From: a virus
DNA: 41,949 nucleotides
Virus record (IMG/VR): IMGVR_UViG_3300032665_000073
Span: 1 to 41,949 of that record
Reading direction: 5' to 3' (one strand)
Shown here: piece by piece, positions 21,427 to 29,067 of the stretch
Position numbering within the stretch: the first letter of the stretch is position 1
Layout: each line of letters starts with the position of its first letter
The notes under the pieces: model-generated
The model's input: the letters and a program-made list of their open reading frames with translations, nothing else
Databases searched by the model: none
Told to the model about the DNA's origin: nothing
Position numbers and translations under genes: made by a program

Positions 21427-24400
21427 ATGCCAAAGGTAACTATACCGGGGGTTGGAGTAGTTAATTACCCCGATGCCATGTCTGATAAAGACATCATGGC
21501 CCATGCAGAAGATTTACGCAGTAAAGCATTATCAGGAAATAGATTAGGTTTAGATTTATCTTATGACCCAAGAGAGCAAGGTATTGGGCAGCTTATTTCT
21601 GGTGGTGTAAAACGTAGCTGGGAAGGTTTTAAAGGCGATGTGCTTGAGGGTTTACCCGCATTAGGTGCTTCTGCGCTTGGCTACAACGAAACTGCTAAAA
21701 ACTTGTTGGATCAATACCAGCAACGCATGGCTCAAGTAGAGGCAGAAAACCCTGCAGCTTTTTCATCTTATAAACAGGTTCGTGGTGTTGGTGATGTACT
21801 TCCATTCTTGGCCGAAAGTAGCGGGGAATTAGTACCGACTGCAGCTTCATTTATTGGTGGCGCTGGAATCGGCACACAGATTGGTAAGCAGGTAGCTAAG
21901 CGTGGTCTGGCTTCTGTTATTGAGAAGAATCTTGCCGAGCACATTGCCAAACGTGGATTAACTGAAGAAGCTGGTGCTGCATTACAGAAACGTATTACTG
22001 ATAGCGCTATTGCTAAAGGTGCTGAAATCGGTAGCAAGACTGGCTTATGGGGTTCATCTTTAGCTACTAACGTGCCTGATACGTTCCAGCAGATTTATCA
22101 AGATACTGGCGAACTGCACCCCGGTGTGGCATTAACTATTGGTCCTCTGGTTGCAGCACTAGATACATACTTACCTGAAAAGATATTACACCAACTTGGT
22201 TCGGCTGGTAAAACACAGCTAGCTGCTGAGTTACTTAAGAAGTCTAGTGTAGTTCCTGTTCCTTTTAAAAATGCGTTTATTAGCGAAGTATTAAAAACTA
22301 CTGGCGGTGAGGCATTAACTGAAGGCGGTCAGCAAGTATTACAGAATCTAGCGTCTACATTGTCTGGTGACAAGCAAGGCTTTTTCTCCCAGCAAAACAT
22401 TGACAACATTATTACTAGCGCACTTAAAGGTGCGGTTGGTGGTGCTTCGCTCGGTGCCCCCGGCGCTGCTCTGCAAGCTCGTCAAATTGCTAAGCAAACA
22501 AAAGCTGCTGCCGAACAACAAGCTGCTAATCAAGCACAACCCCCAGCACCCCCTGTAGCTACTGGTGAAGCTCCACTTACCCCAGCACAAATTCGTGAGC
22601 AAAAACAACTAGCTGCACGTCAACAGATTTATGGTGATTTGTTTGGTGAACCTATACCAGAAGGTCAACGTTTCCCTATTGCCCCAGAATCTCGTCCTGA
22701 ATGGATTAGAGCGCAACAAGCTGCAGATATGGAAGCTGGTAAACCTTTCACTACGCAAGCTATTCGCCAGCCTGTAGAAGGACAACAAGAGCTTAATTTA
22801 CAAGGCGCACCAGTACAAGGCGAACTTGATTTACGTCCAGCAGAAGCTGCACCTGCGCAATTTAAAACTGTTATTGATGAAGAGTCTTTGAAAGGAACTG
22901 GTCTCAGCAAGCAATCAGGATTCTTTAAACAATTAGTAAACAAAGACATAACTGTTCCTGAACAGCAACAACAAGTAGCTGCTACGTTAGCTAAAGTAAG
23001 AACTAACCCAAATTTAGCAGAATCGACTAAGATAGCTATTGAACGTGTTGCTATGAATGCATTTGGCGCATTAGCACAACAACAAGAGATGTTTGGACCA
23101 AAAGGTGGGATTTTAAAAGGAGCCGATTATGGACGAGTACAGCCTAGACCTAACGCTCCAACAAGTGGAGCAGGCATTGAAGTTCCTAGCGAGCAGGTAC
23201 CAAACGAACCTACCGGAGGAGCTGCAACATCTGAACCATCAGGAATGGGACCAACTGGAATACCTACTTCTGTGTCTGGAGCAGGAGAAGAAACACAGCG
23301 TAATCCATTAGTAGAGGCAGAAACATCCGAAGATTTTGCAACTATACAAAAACATATAGATGACAACTTACAAATTAAAACCACACCACCGGCTGCACCT
23401 GTTGCGCCTCGTAGTGAAGCTCCCGTTGCCGTTAATCCTGAAGAACAATTTGACGTACCGGATACTCAATTCACACGGGCGTTAAAGAAAACTATTGCCG
23501 CTACTAGAGATAGACTTGCAAAAGAAACTAATCCAGTAAAGCAAGCGTTTTACAAAAACGACATTGAAGAAGCTTTAGGCGAGTTACAAAGAGTAGCTAA
23601 CCAAAATGCTAATGCCCCCATGCGGGAGACTATTAAGTCTAAACCCGGTGCTGACGTTGGTCGCCTTATGGATATGTTTGGCCCACAGTTATATGGAAGC
23701 CCTAAAAACATAACTGCTGTTTCTATAAAAGAAATGTTGCAAAACTCTTTTGATGCTATTAAAGGCATGATAGAGCAGGGGGAAATGACTTCTGGCAATA
23801 TTGAAATTAACATGGACGAAACTAACCGCACTATATCTATTAAAGATGATGGTAGCGGTATGTCACCAGAAGTATTAAGTACTACATTTTTAACAATTGC
23901 CGGTACTAAAAAAGAAACTGAGTTTGGGTCTGGTGGTTTTGGTGTTGCTAAAATGTTATTCTTGTTTGGTAACAAAGAAGTTAAAGTTACTACATTACGG
24001 GATGGCAAACTTAGTACTCTTTCCGCTACTGGTGAAGAACTTAGTAATGCGCTTAGAAACCCAAATGATCCTTCATTAGCACCTAATATACAAGTTCTTG
24101 ATGTTGATGAAACTAACGGTCAAGCCGATGCTTTGTTTCCTAATGGGCATGGAACTCTTGTAACAGTAACAGTGCCTACAGAATATACTGATAATCAAAC
24201 AGGTAATATTGAGCCAATAGCATTTAAAGATAGTAAGTATGACTACGATGTTCTAAGATACAGCCCTTTATTTGCCAATATAAATGTTACATTTAATGGC
24301 TCTACTGTCTACAGTATGGGTTCAGACTTTGAAGCTGATGAATACAATACGTTTGTAGACGCTAAGTTTAATTGGGGTACTGCTCGTATATACGTATCAA

Positions 24401-27400
24401 ATGAAGAAAAAGATAAGTACGGTAGCAATACACACGTTCTTTCTAATGGTTTATGGCAGTTTAGTAAAGACCTAAAGCTAAACCCAATGGAGATGTTTGG
24501 TCCTAATATCCCACATCGGTTCTTTATAGATATTGTATCTAATGTAAAACCTGATGAGGCGGGGTATCCATTTCAATTTAACCGTCAAGGATTTACAAAA
24601 GACGCAGAAAAAGATCTGCAGTTAATCAACAACTATATTACATTACACTATAAGCAAAAAGATTTCGCTAGTACAGCGGCTAGTTTTGGTTCTGTTCAGT
24701 ATCTTACTTACGATGGTAAAACAGTTAAGACAACAACACAAACTGATTTAGTACCTAAAGCTGCAAAAAATAAAACTGTAACTAATAAGTCCCTTGCCGT
24801 TGGTTCTAAAGTAGAAGTAAAGAATGGTAAGTTAATAGTTAATGGGAAAACTGTACCATTGGTAACTCCTGAAGATTTAAAAAGCGCTACTATAGATACT
24901 GATGATTTAAAGATTCCACAGAATGAAGTTAAAGCTGACCAAGTAATGATTCATGATAACTTGGAAATCATTGGTACTGCTAGTAACAAAGATCGTCTAT
25001 ACAATATAGGTCAAAAACGTGATGCTATTTATTACAAACAAGAAGACATAAGAGCAGAAATTGACCAATTAACATATGGTTATATTGATAGTACAGGTAA
25101 ACGTGTTCAACCTTCTGATTCTAATAGTAGCAAAATTGCTAAACTTAATAAGGAATTAGTAAAACTTAATGGCGAAGATGCTATTTTAAGACAAAAGCAA
25201 GATGCGTTACATAACGAGGCTAAAAATGTATTTACTCCTATTACAGAATTAGCAAGAGAAAAATTTGGTCAACGTTTTGATGACTTTATGTTTCAAATTG
25301 GCAATACGTTTATGGCATTGCGTGATGGTGTTGCTAAACTCATGCCACCTAGAACTGACAAGTATAAGCCAAGAGATTATAAAGAACTAAGCAATGTAGC
25401 TGTTGGCGTGTCTTTTGATAAAGAATATCGTGGTGTAAATATAACATTACCTTTTGAAGGTATGTATATCAATCCTGCATTCCCTGAATATATTGGGACA
25501 CCAGAAGAAGCTGCTATTGGTATGTTTGGTACTATGATCCATGAGTTAGGTCATTTTCAAGAACGTAATCATGCGGCCGATTTCCCTGCGGAAATGCAAC
25601 GTATTATGATTCATTTGGAAGCTAACCCTGATTTTGATTTAAGATGGTTAAAGTACAAGTTTATTGAAGAAGTAAGAGCAAACAAAGATATTATTGATTA
25701 CTTAAATGAGGTAGGATCATATGCAGATAACAGGGCTATTGGACAGCGTTTCAAGGATGGCAGCAACCAAGCACGAAACGAAACTGTTCCTTCAAACGTT
25801 TCTCAAGAACGGGGTGAACGACGGGGCGGACAAGGATTACCTAGCGAAGCTGGACCAAGCTATCAAGCTATTGGACGAAAGCAACAGCCTACAGGAGTTC
25901 CACGAGAAGATACATCACCAGCAACTGTAGGTACATTCCGTAAGGAAAACACCCCTGCCGTAGAAGCTAAAGAAGCTAAGTCTATCTTTGATAGTTTTGC
26001 TGACCGTGTTGAACAATCGGGTGTATTTACCCCGGCCCGTGCAAATAAATTGCATGAGCTTATTAAAAACGGTATTTTCGGCAATGCACTTAAAGCTGCC
26101 TTATGGTGTTTACCTGTTAAGCCATTAACTGAAGAAGCTAAACGTGCTGGCTTGCCTATGGCATCAAAGTTCAATGAGATTATTGACGAGCACTCTGGTT
26201 ATGTAAATGGCCTTAACCAAAGCATTGAACCGCTTATTAAACGCTTAGAAGACTGGGCTAAAAAGATAGGTAAAAAGTTTGTTGATGCATTTAATGATGT
26301 AGTCTACGACAGTACTATTTCTAAAATTGATCCAACTAAACCTAAGAAAGACGATACAAGTCAAGAAGATTACGACCGAGTAAAAAACAAGTACCTTAAG
26401 TTAGACCCAATGGGCAAACAACTTTACGTTCAAATGCGCAATGCCTATGGTGCTATGTACCAAAATATTCTTGATTCTATTGAAGACCGTATTAATACAT
26501 TAGTTACTGATCCTAAAACACGTTTGCAAATGAAGCAGGACGTGTTAGAAAAGTTAGCTAAACGTGGTAAAATTGACCCGTACTTTGCATTGACTCGTAA
26601 AGGTAAATACTGGTTATCTTATAACTTAGGTAATGAACCTTACATTGAGGCATACGAGACTGAGCGTGAACGTAACAAGCAATATGATTTAATTGCTAAA
26701 GAAGGTGCCTCAGACTTATCTAAGTTCAGCCAGCTTTCAGAATATAAGTATAGCCGTGCTCCATCAGGTTCGTTTGTAAACAAAATGCTTAACATCCTCG
26801 AGATTAATAAGCCAAAGAATCTAAGCCCTGAAGCATCTAAACGCTACGATGAATCTGCCGACGAAGTAATGCGCTTGTACATCAGCACGTTGCCTGAAAC
26901 TTCTTTTGCTAAGTCTTTCCAAAAGCGTAAAGAAACCCTTGGTTTTAAGAAGGATGCTATCGAGGCACTACGTGACCGTATGTACAACACAGCTCAACAA
27001 CTTGGTAGGATGAGATACTCAGCAAAACTTAATAAGTTATTAGAAGAGATGAGAGAGTACTCTAAGCTTGCTAGCCGTGGAATGAGTACAGAGAAAGATG
27101 CTACCGGTAAACCTAAAGCTATTCCTAAAATAGATAACAAGGTAATTAACGATTACATTAGCGTGTTTGAAAAGCATGTAGAGTCAATTAATAATCCTAA
27201 TATTAGCTCTGTATCTAGGATGCTTAATACGCTCGGCTTTAACTATTTGCTAGGTTTTAACGTATCCTCTGCTCTTGTTAACATGGGTCAGGTTCCTATG
27301 ATTGTTGCACCGTTCTTAGCTGGTGAACATACATGGGGTCAAACTATGGGTGCTATTAATAATGCCTATAAGACCTATATGAATAGCGGCTACGGCAAAG

Positions 27401-28764
27401 ATGTTCGTTCTACTAGAATGATTGGCAGCAAAGAAATAGTTAAGCAAAAAGGTATGCCTTCAATTACTAACTATGGTGCTGATACCGCAATGGGTAAGAA
27501 GTACGCTACGTTAATTGAAGAAGGTCAGAAGCTCGGTCAGTTTAACCGTTCACAGTTCCATGATGTATTGGAAGTAGATGGTCGAAAAGACTGGGGTAGT
27601 ACTTTAAATGCTGCTTCTAGCTTTGCATTCCATCATGGTGAGCGTATGAACCGTGAAGTATCTATGATGGCTGCCTATGACCTGCAGATGGCTAAGCTCA
27701 AGAAGCAAGGTAAAACAGGTAAAGAAGCTGAAATTGAAGCAGCTAAGTATGCGTTTAACGTAACCGAAATGACTAACGGTGGTGTATCTGCCGCAAGTGC
27801 TCCGCTTATTGCCAAGAATAGCTTGGGTAAAGTCTTGTTCATGTTCAAACGCTATGGTGTTTCAATGTACTACATGTTATTTAAAGTAACACGTGATGCA
27901 CTTAAAGGTGAAAGCCCAGAAGTACGTAAAGCCGCTATGAGTCAGATTGCTGGTGTTTATGGTACGTCTGCACTCTTTGCTGGTTTACAAGGTATTCCAA
28001 TGTTTGGTGTTGCTGCTATGGTGTATAACTTGTTTGCAGATGATGACGAAGATGACATGGAGACAGCAACTCGTAAGTATGTAGGTGAGTTTGCCTATAA
28101 GGGTATGTTGAACTATGTTACTGGCGCTGAGATTGCATCCCGCACTAGCTTGAGCGATTTAATTTTTAGAAGCAATCCATCATCTAGTTCACAAACATTT
28201 GAACAAGGTATGCTAGAAACTCTTGGTGGTCCAGCATTTGGTGTAGCTTCTAAAATTAGACGTGGTTTACAGTTTATGAACGAAGGTAACATGCAGCGTG
28301 GCGTGGAGACTGTACTTCCATCAGCTCTTGGTAACATCTTTAAAGCTTATCGCTTTGGTACTGAAGGGGCCAAGAGTTTACGTGGCGATCCAATTACAGA
28401 AGACCTTAGTGCAGCTAGTATTGCAGCTCAAGCATTGGGCTTTGCTCCAGCAGAATATGTTCGCCAATTGGAAATTAATAGCCGTTTAAAAGGTGTTGAA
28501 AAAACTATCCTGCAACAGAAGTCTAAGTTACTCCAACAATGGAACGTAGCTAACCGTATGGGTGATGGTGAAGATGCTGCAAAGTATAAGCAGAAGTTAA
28601 AAGACTTAAATGCCAAGCATCCAGACTTAGGTATTACCGAAGATACTTTTGACGCATCGCAAAGAGCCTTTGAAGCAGCTACCAAGCGTACTGTAAAAGG
28701 GGTTCAGTTTAGTCAGAAACTCTATGACGAGATGATGCGTAACGCTGCCGAATACGACCAATAA
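21427..28764 (+). CDS. Giant ejected virion protein with GHKL ATPase and HELGH metalloprotease motifs
   Basis: A 2445-residue protein, the largest in the window, at the end of the virion operon (where T7 has gp16). Seen in order: an N-terminal IPGVGVVNYPDAMSDKDIM segment; Gly/Ala helices to ~340; Pro/Gln linkers; then a GHKL (Hsp90/MutL-type) ATPase with N-box E769..N773..D776, DDGSGM at 807-812 and GSGGFG at 834-839. A zincin motif HELGH follows at 1372-1376. The C-terminal ~900 residues are helical, with hydrophobic stretches and an acidic DDDEDDMET run. Multi-domain giants like this are called polyvalent proteins. No lytic transglycosylase motif is visible. Start follows AAGGA. Confidence 0.85.
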   Translation: MPKVTIPGVGVVNYPDAMSDKDIMAHAEDLRSKALSGNRLGLDLSYDPREQGIGQLISGGVKRSWEGFKGDVLEGLPALGASALGYNETAKNLLDQYQQRMAQVEAENPAAFSSYKQVRGVGDVLPFLAESSGELVPTAASFIGGAGIGTQIGKQVAKRGLASVIEKNLAEHIAKRGLTEEAGAALQKRITDSAIAKGAEIGSKTGLWGSSLATNVPDTFQQIYQDTGELHPGVALTIGPLVAALDTYLPEKILHQLGSAGKTQLAAELLKKSSVVPVPFKNAFISEVLKTTGGEALTEGGQQVLQNLASTLSGDKQGFFSQQNIDNIITSALKGAVGGASLGAPGAALQARQIAKQTKAAAEQQAANQAQPPAPPVATGEAPLTPAQIREQKQLAARQQIYGDLFGEPIPEGQRFPIAPESRPEWIRAQQAADMEAGKPFTTQAIRQPVEGQQELNLQGAPVQGELDLRPAEAAPAQFKTVIDEESLKGTGLSKQSGFFKQLVNKDITVPEQQQQVAATLAKVRTNPNLAESTKIAIERVAMNAFGALAQQQEMFGPKGGILKGADYGRVQPRPNAPTSGAGIEVPSEQVPNEPTGGAATSEPSGMGPTGIPTSVSGAGEETQRNPLVEAETSEDFATIQKHIDDNLQIKTTPPAAPVAPRSEAPVAVNPEEQFDVPDTQFTRALKKTIAATRDRLAKETNPVKQAFYKNDIEEALGELQRVANQNANAPMRETIKSKPGADVGRLMDMFGPQLYGSPKNITAVSIKEMLQNSFDAIKGMIEQGEMTSGNIEINMDETNRTISIKDDGSGMSPEVLSTTFLTIAGTKKETEFGSGGFGVAKMLFLFGNKEVKVTTLRDGKLSTLSATGEELSNALRNPNDPSLAPNIQVLDVDETNGQADALFPNGHGTLVTVTVPTEYTDNQTGNIEPIAFKDSKYDYDVLRYSPLFANINVTFNGSTVYSMGSDFEADEYNTFVDAKFNWGTARIYVSNEEKDKYGSNTHVLSNGLWQFSKDLKLNPMEMFGPNIPHRFFIDIVSNVKPDEAGYPFQFNRQGFTKDAEKDLQLINNYITLHYKQKDFASTAASFGSVQYLTYDGKTVKTTTQTDLVPKAAKNKTVTNKSLAVGSKVEVKNGKLIVNGKTVPLVTPEDLKSATIDTDDLKIPQNEVKADQVMIHDNLEIIGTASNKDRLYNIGQKRDAIYYKQEDIRAEIDQLTYGYIDSTGKRVQPSDSNSSKIAKLNKELVKLNGEDAILRQKQDALHNEAKNVFTPITELAREKFGQRFDDFMFQIGNTFMALRDGVAKLMPPRTDKYKPRDYKELSNVAVGVSFDKEYRGVNITLPFEGMYINPAFPEYIGTPEEAAIGMFGTMIHELGHFQERNHAADFPAEMQRIMIHLEANPDFDLRWLKYKFIEEVRANKDIIDYLNEVGSYADNRAIGQRFKDGSNQARNETVPSNVSQERGERRGGQGLPSEAGPSYQAIGRKQQPTGVPREDTSPATVGTFRKENTPAVEAKEAKSIFDSFADRVEQSGVFTPARANKLHELIKNGIFGNALKAALWCLPVKPLTEEAKRAGLPMASKFNEIIDEHSGYVNGLNQSIEPLIKRLEDWAKKIGKKFVDAFNDVVYDSTISKIDPTKPKKDDTSQEDYDRVKNKYLKLDPMGKQLYVQMRNAYGAMYQNILDSIEDRINTLVTDPKTRLQMKQDVLEKLAKRGKIDPYFALTRKGKYWLSYNLGNEPYIEAYETERERNKQYDLIAKEGASDLSKFSQLSEYKYSRAPSGSFVNKMLNILEINKPKNLSPEASKRYDESADEVMRLYISTLPETSFAKSFQKRKETLGFKKDAIEALRDRMYNTAQQLGRMRYSAKLNKLLEEMREYSKLASRGMSTEKDATGKPKAIPKIDNKVINDYISVFEKHVESINNPNISSVSRMLNTLGFNYLLGFNVSSALVNMGQVPMIVAPFLAGEHTWGQTMGAINNAYKTYMNSGYGKDVRSTRMIGSKEIVKQKGMPSITNYGADTAMGKKYATLIEEGQKLGQFNRSQFHDVLEVDGRKDWGSTLNAASSFAFHHGERMNREVSMMAAYDLQMAKLKKQGKTGKEAEIEAAKYAFNVTEMTNGGVSAASAPLIAKNSLGKVLFMFKRYGVSMYYMLFKVTRDALKGESPEVRKAAMSQIAGVYGTSALFAGLQGIPMFGVAAMVYNLFADDDEDDMETATRKYVGEFAYKGMLNYVTGAEIASRTSLSDLIFRSNPSSSSQTFEQGMLETLGGPAFGVASKIRRGLQFMNEGNMQRGVETVLPSALGNIFKAYRFGTEGAKSLRGDPITEDLSAASIAAQALGFAPAEYVRQLEINSRLKGVEKTILQQKSKLLQQWNVANRMGDGEDAAKYKQKLKDLNAKHPDLGITEDTFDASQRAFEAATKRTVKGVQFSQKLYDEMMRNAAEYDQ
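23129..23311 (+). CDS. Possible overprinted small gene inside the giant gene
   Basis: A 60-codon ORF lies one frame over (+1) within the giant gene. A stop in this frame (TAA at 23114-23116) is followed at once by AAGGAG and, six bases later, ATG at 23129, which is exactly the layout of a gene junction. The product looks like a real soluble helical protein: MDEYSLDLTLQQVEQALKFL, then LPEELQHLNHQEWDQLEYLL, ending EKKHSVIH. The giant protein's own frame here is a Pro/Gly/Ser/Thr linker. Expression is not shown. It may instead be a relic of a gene absorbed into the giant ORF. Confidence 0.5.
   Translation: MDEYSLDLTLQQVEQALKFLASRYQTNLPEELQHLNHQEWDQLEYLLLCLEQEKKHSVIH
25721..25930 (+). CDS. Second possible overprinted small gene inside the giant gene
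   Basis: A 69-codon ORF, again +1 to the giant gene. Its frame is closed by TAG at 25712-25714. AGGA (25713-25716) then precedes ATG 25721 by four bases. The product reads as amphipathic helices: MQITGLLDSVSRMAATKHET, LFLQTFLKNG, DYLAKLDQAIKLLDESNSLQ, ending EKIHHQQL. The giant frame across the same bases is a disordered Arg/Gly/Pro/Ser linker just after the HELGH domain. Translation is unproven and the ribosome-binding site is weaker than at 23117, but composition favours a true coding past or present. Confidence 0.45.
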   Translation: MQITGLLDSVSRMAATKHETKLFLQTFLKNGVNDGADKDYLAKLDQAIKLLDESNSLQEFHEKIHHQQL

Positions 28765-28791
28765 AAAAATCCCCAGCCTTTTGAGCCGGGG
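28763..28791 (-). terminator. Rho-independent terminator of the leftward operon
   Basis: Read on the - strand, a CCCC/GGGG-based stem (28771-28791, loop including CAAAAG) is followed by a run of seven T (28763-28769). It is the expected intrinsic terminator for the replication genes, 63 bases past their last stop at 28855, and lies directly on the stop of the giant + strand gene. On the + strand no T-run follows the stem, so any effect on rightward transcripts would be weaker. Confidence 0.75.
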
Positions 28792-28854
28792 ACCAAGGGG
28801 TAGTTCCTCACGAGAACAATGCAACAGGAGAATGAGCGTTGCGTAGAAAGTGTA

Positions 28855-29067
28855 CTACACAATTCGCCAAAAACGCATACCTAATTTTTTACCTTCAATT
28901 CTATCGAATCCTTTTACTTGGATTCCTTTAGTCTTTGCTATAGCTTGCATCTGTTTGTTTAACCTTGATAAGTTAACTGCAGGGATAAATACAGACATCC
29001 CCACATGAAAATTATCCCAATTTACATCAATAACTACACCATCAGGGCATACTTGCCCCAAGTGCAT
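28855..29067 (-). CDS. Small conserved phage protein, last gene of leftward operon
   Basis: A 70-residue protein if started at the ATG at 29067 (MHLGQVCPDG), overlapping the end of the primase-helicase gene by 26 bases. An upstream AAGG lies very close to that ATG, so the start is uncertain. The body WDNFHVGMSVFIPAVNLSRL, NKQMQAIAKTKGIQVKGF and KLGMRFWRIV looks like a compact alpha/beta fold, with a strand, a helix, a strand and a final RFWRIV strand. I recall similar small proteins (V..S.F.P...........A...G......R..G.RiWR) in phage replication modules, function unknown. Confidence 0.7.
   Translation of the reverse strand: MHLGQVCPDGVVIDVNWDNFHVGMSVFIPAVNLSRLNKQMQAIAKTKGIQVKGFDRIEGKKLGMRFWRIV

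Noticed and set aside
22367-22558. 63-codon +1 frame inside the giant gene
   Set aside because: Leu/Lys-rich product from Gln/Ala codons, no ribosome-binding site and no stop-start junction, unlike the ORFs at 23129 and 25721.
23550-24008. 152-codon - strand frame opposite the GHKL domain
   Set aside because: The + strand sequence here carries the GHKL motifs, so the - strand frame is a mirror of conserved codons and lacks a start signal.
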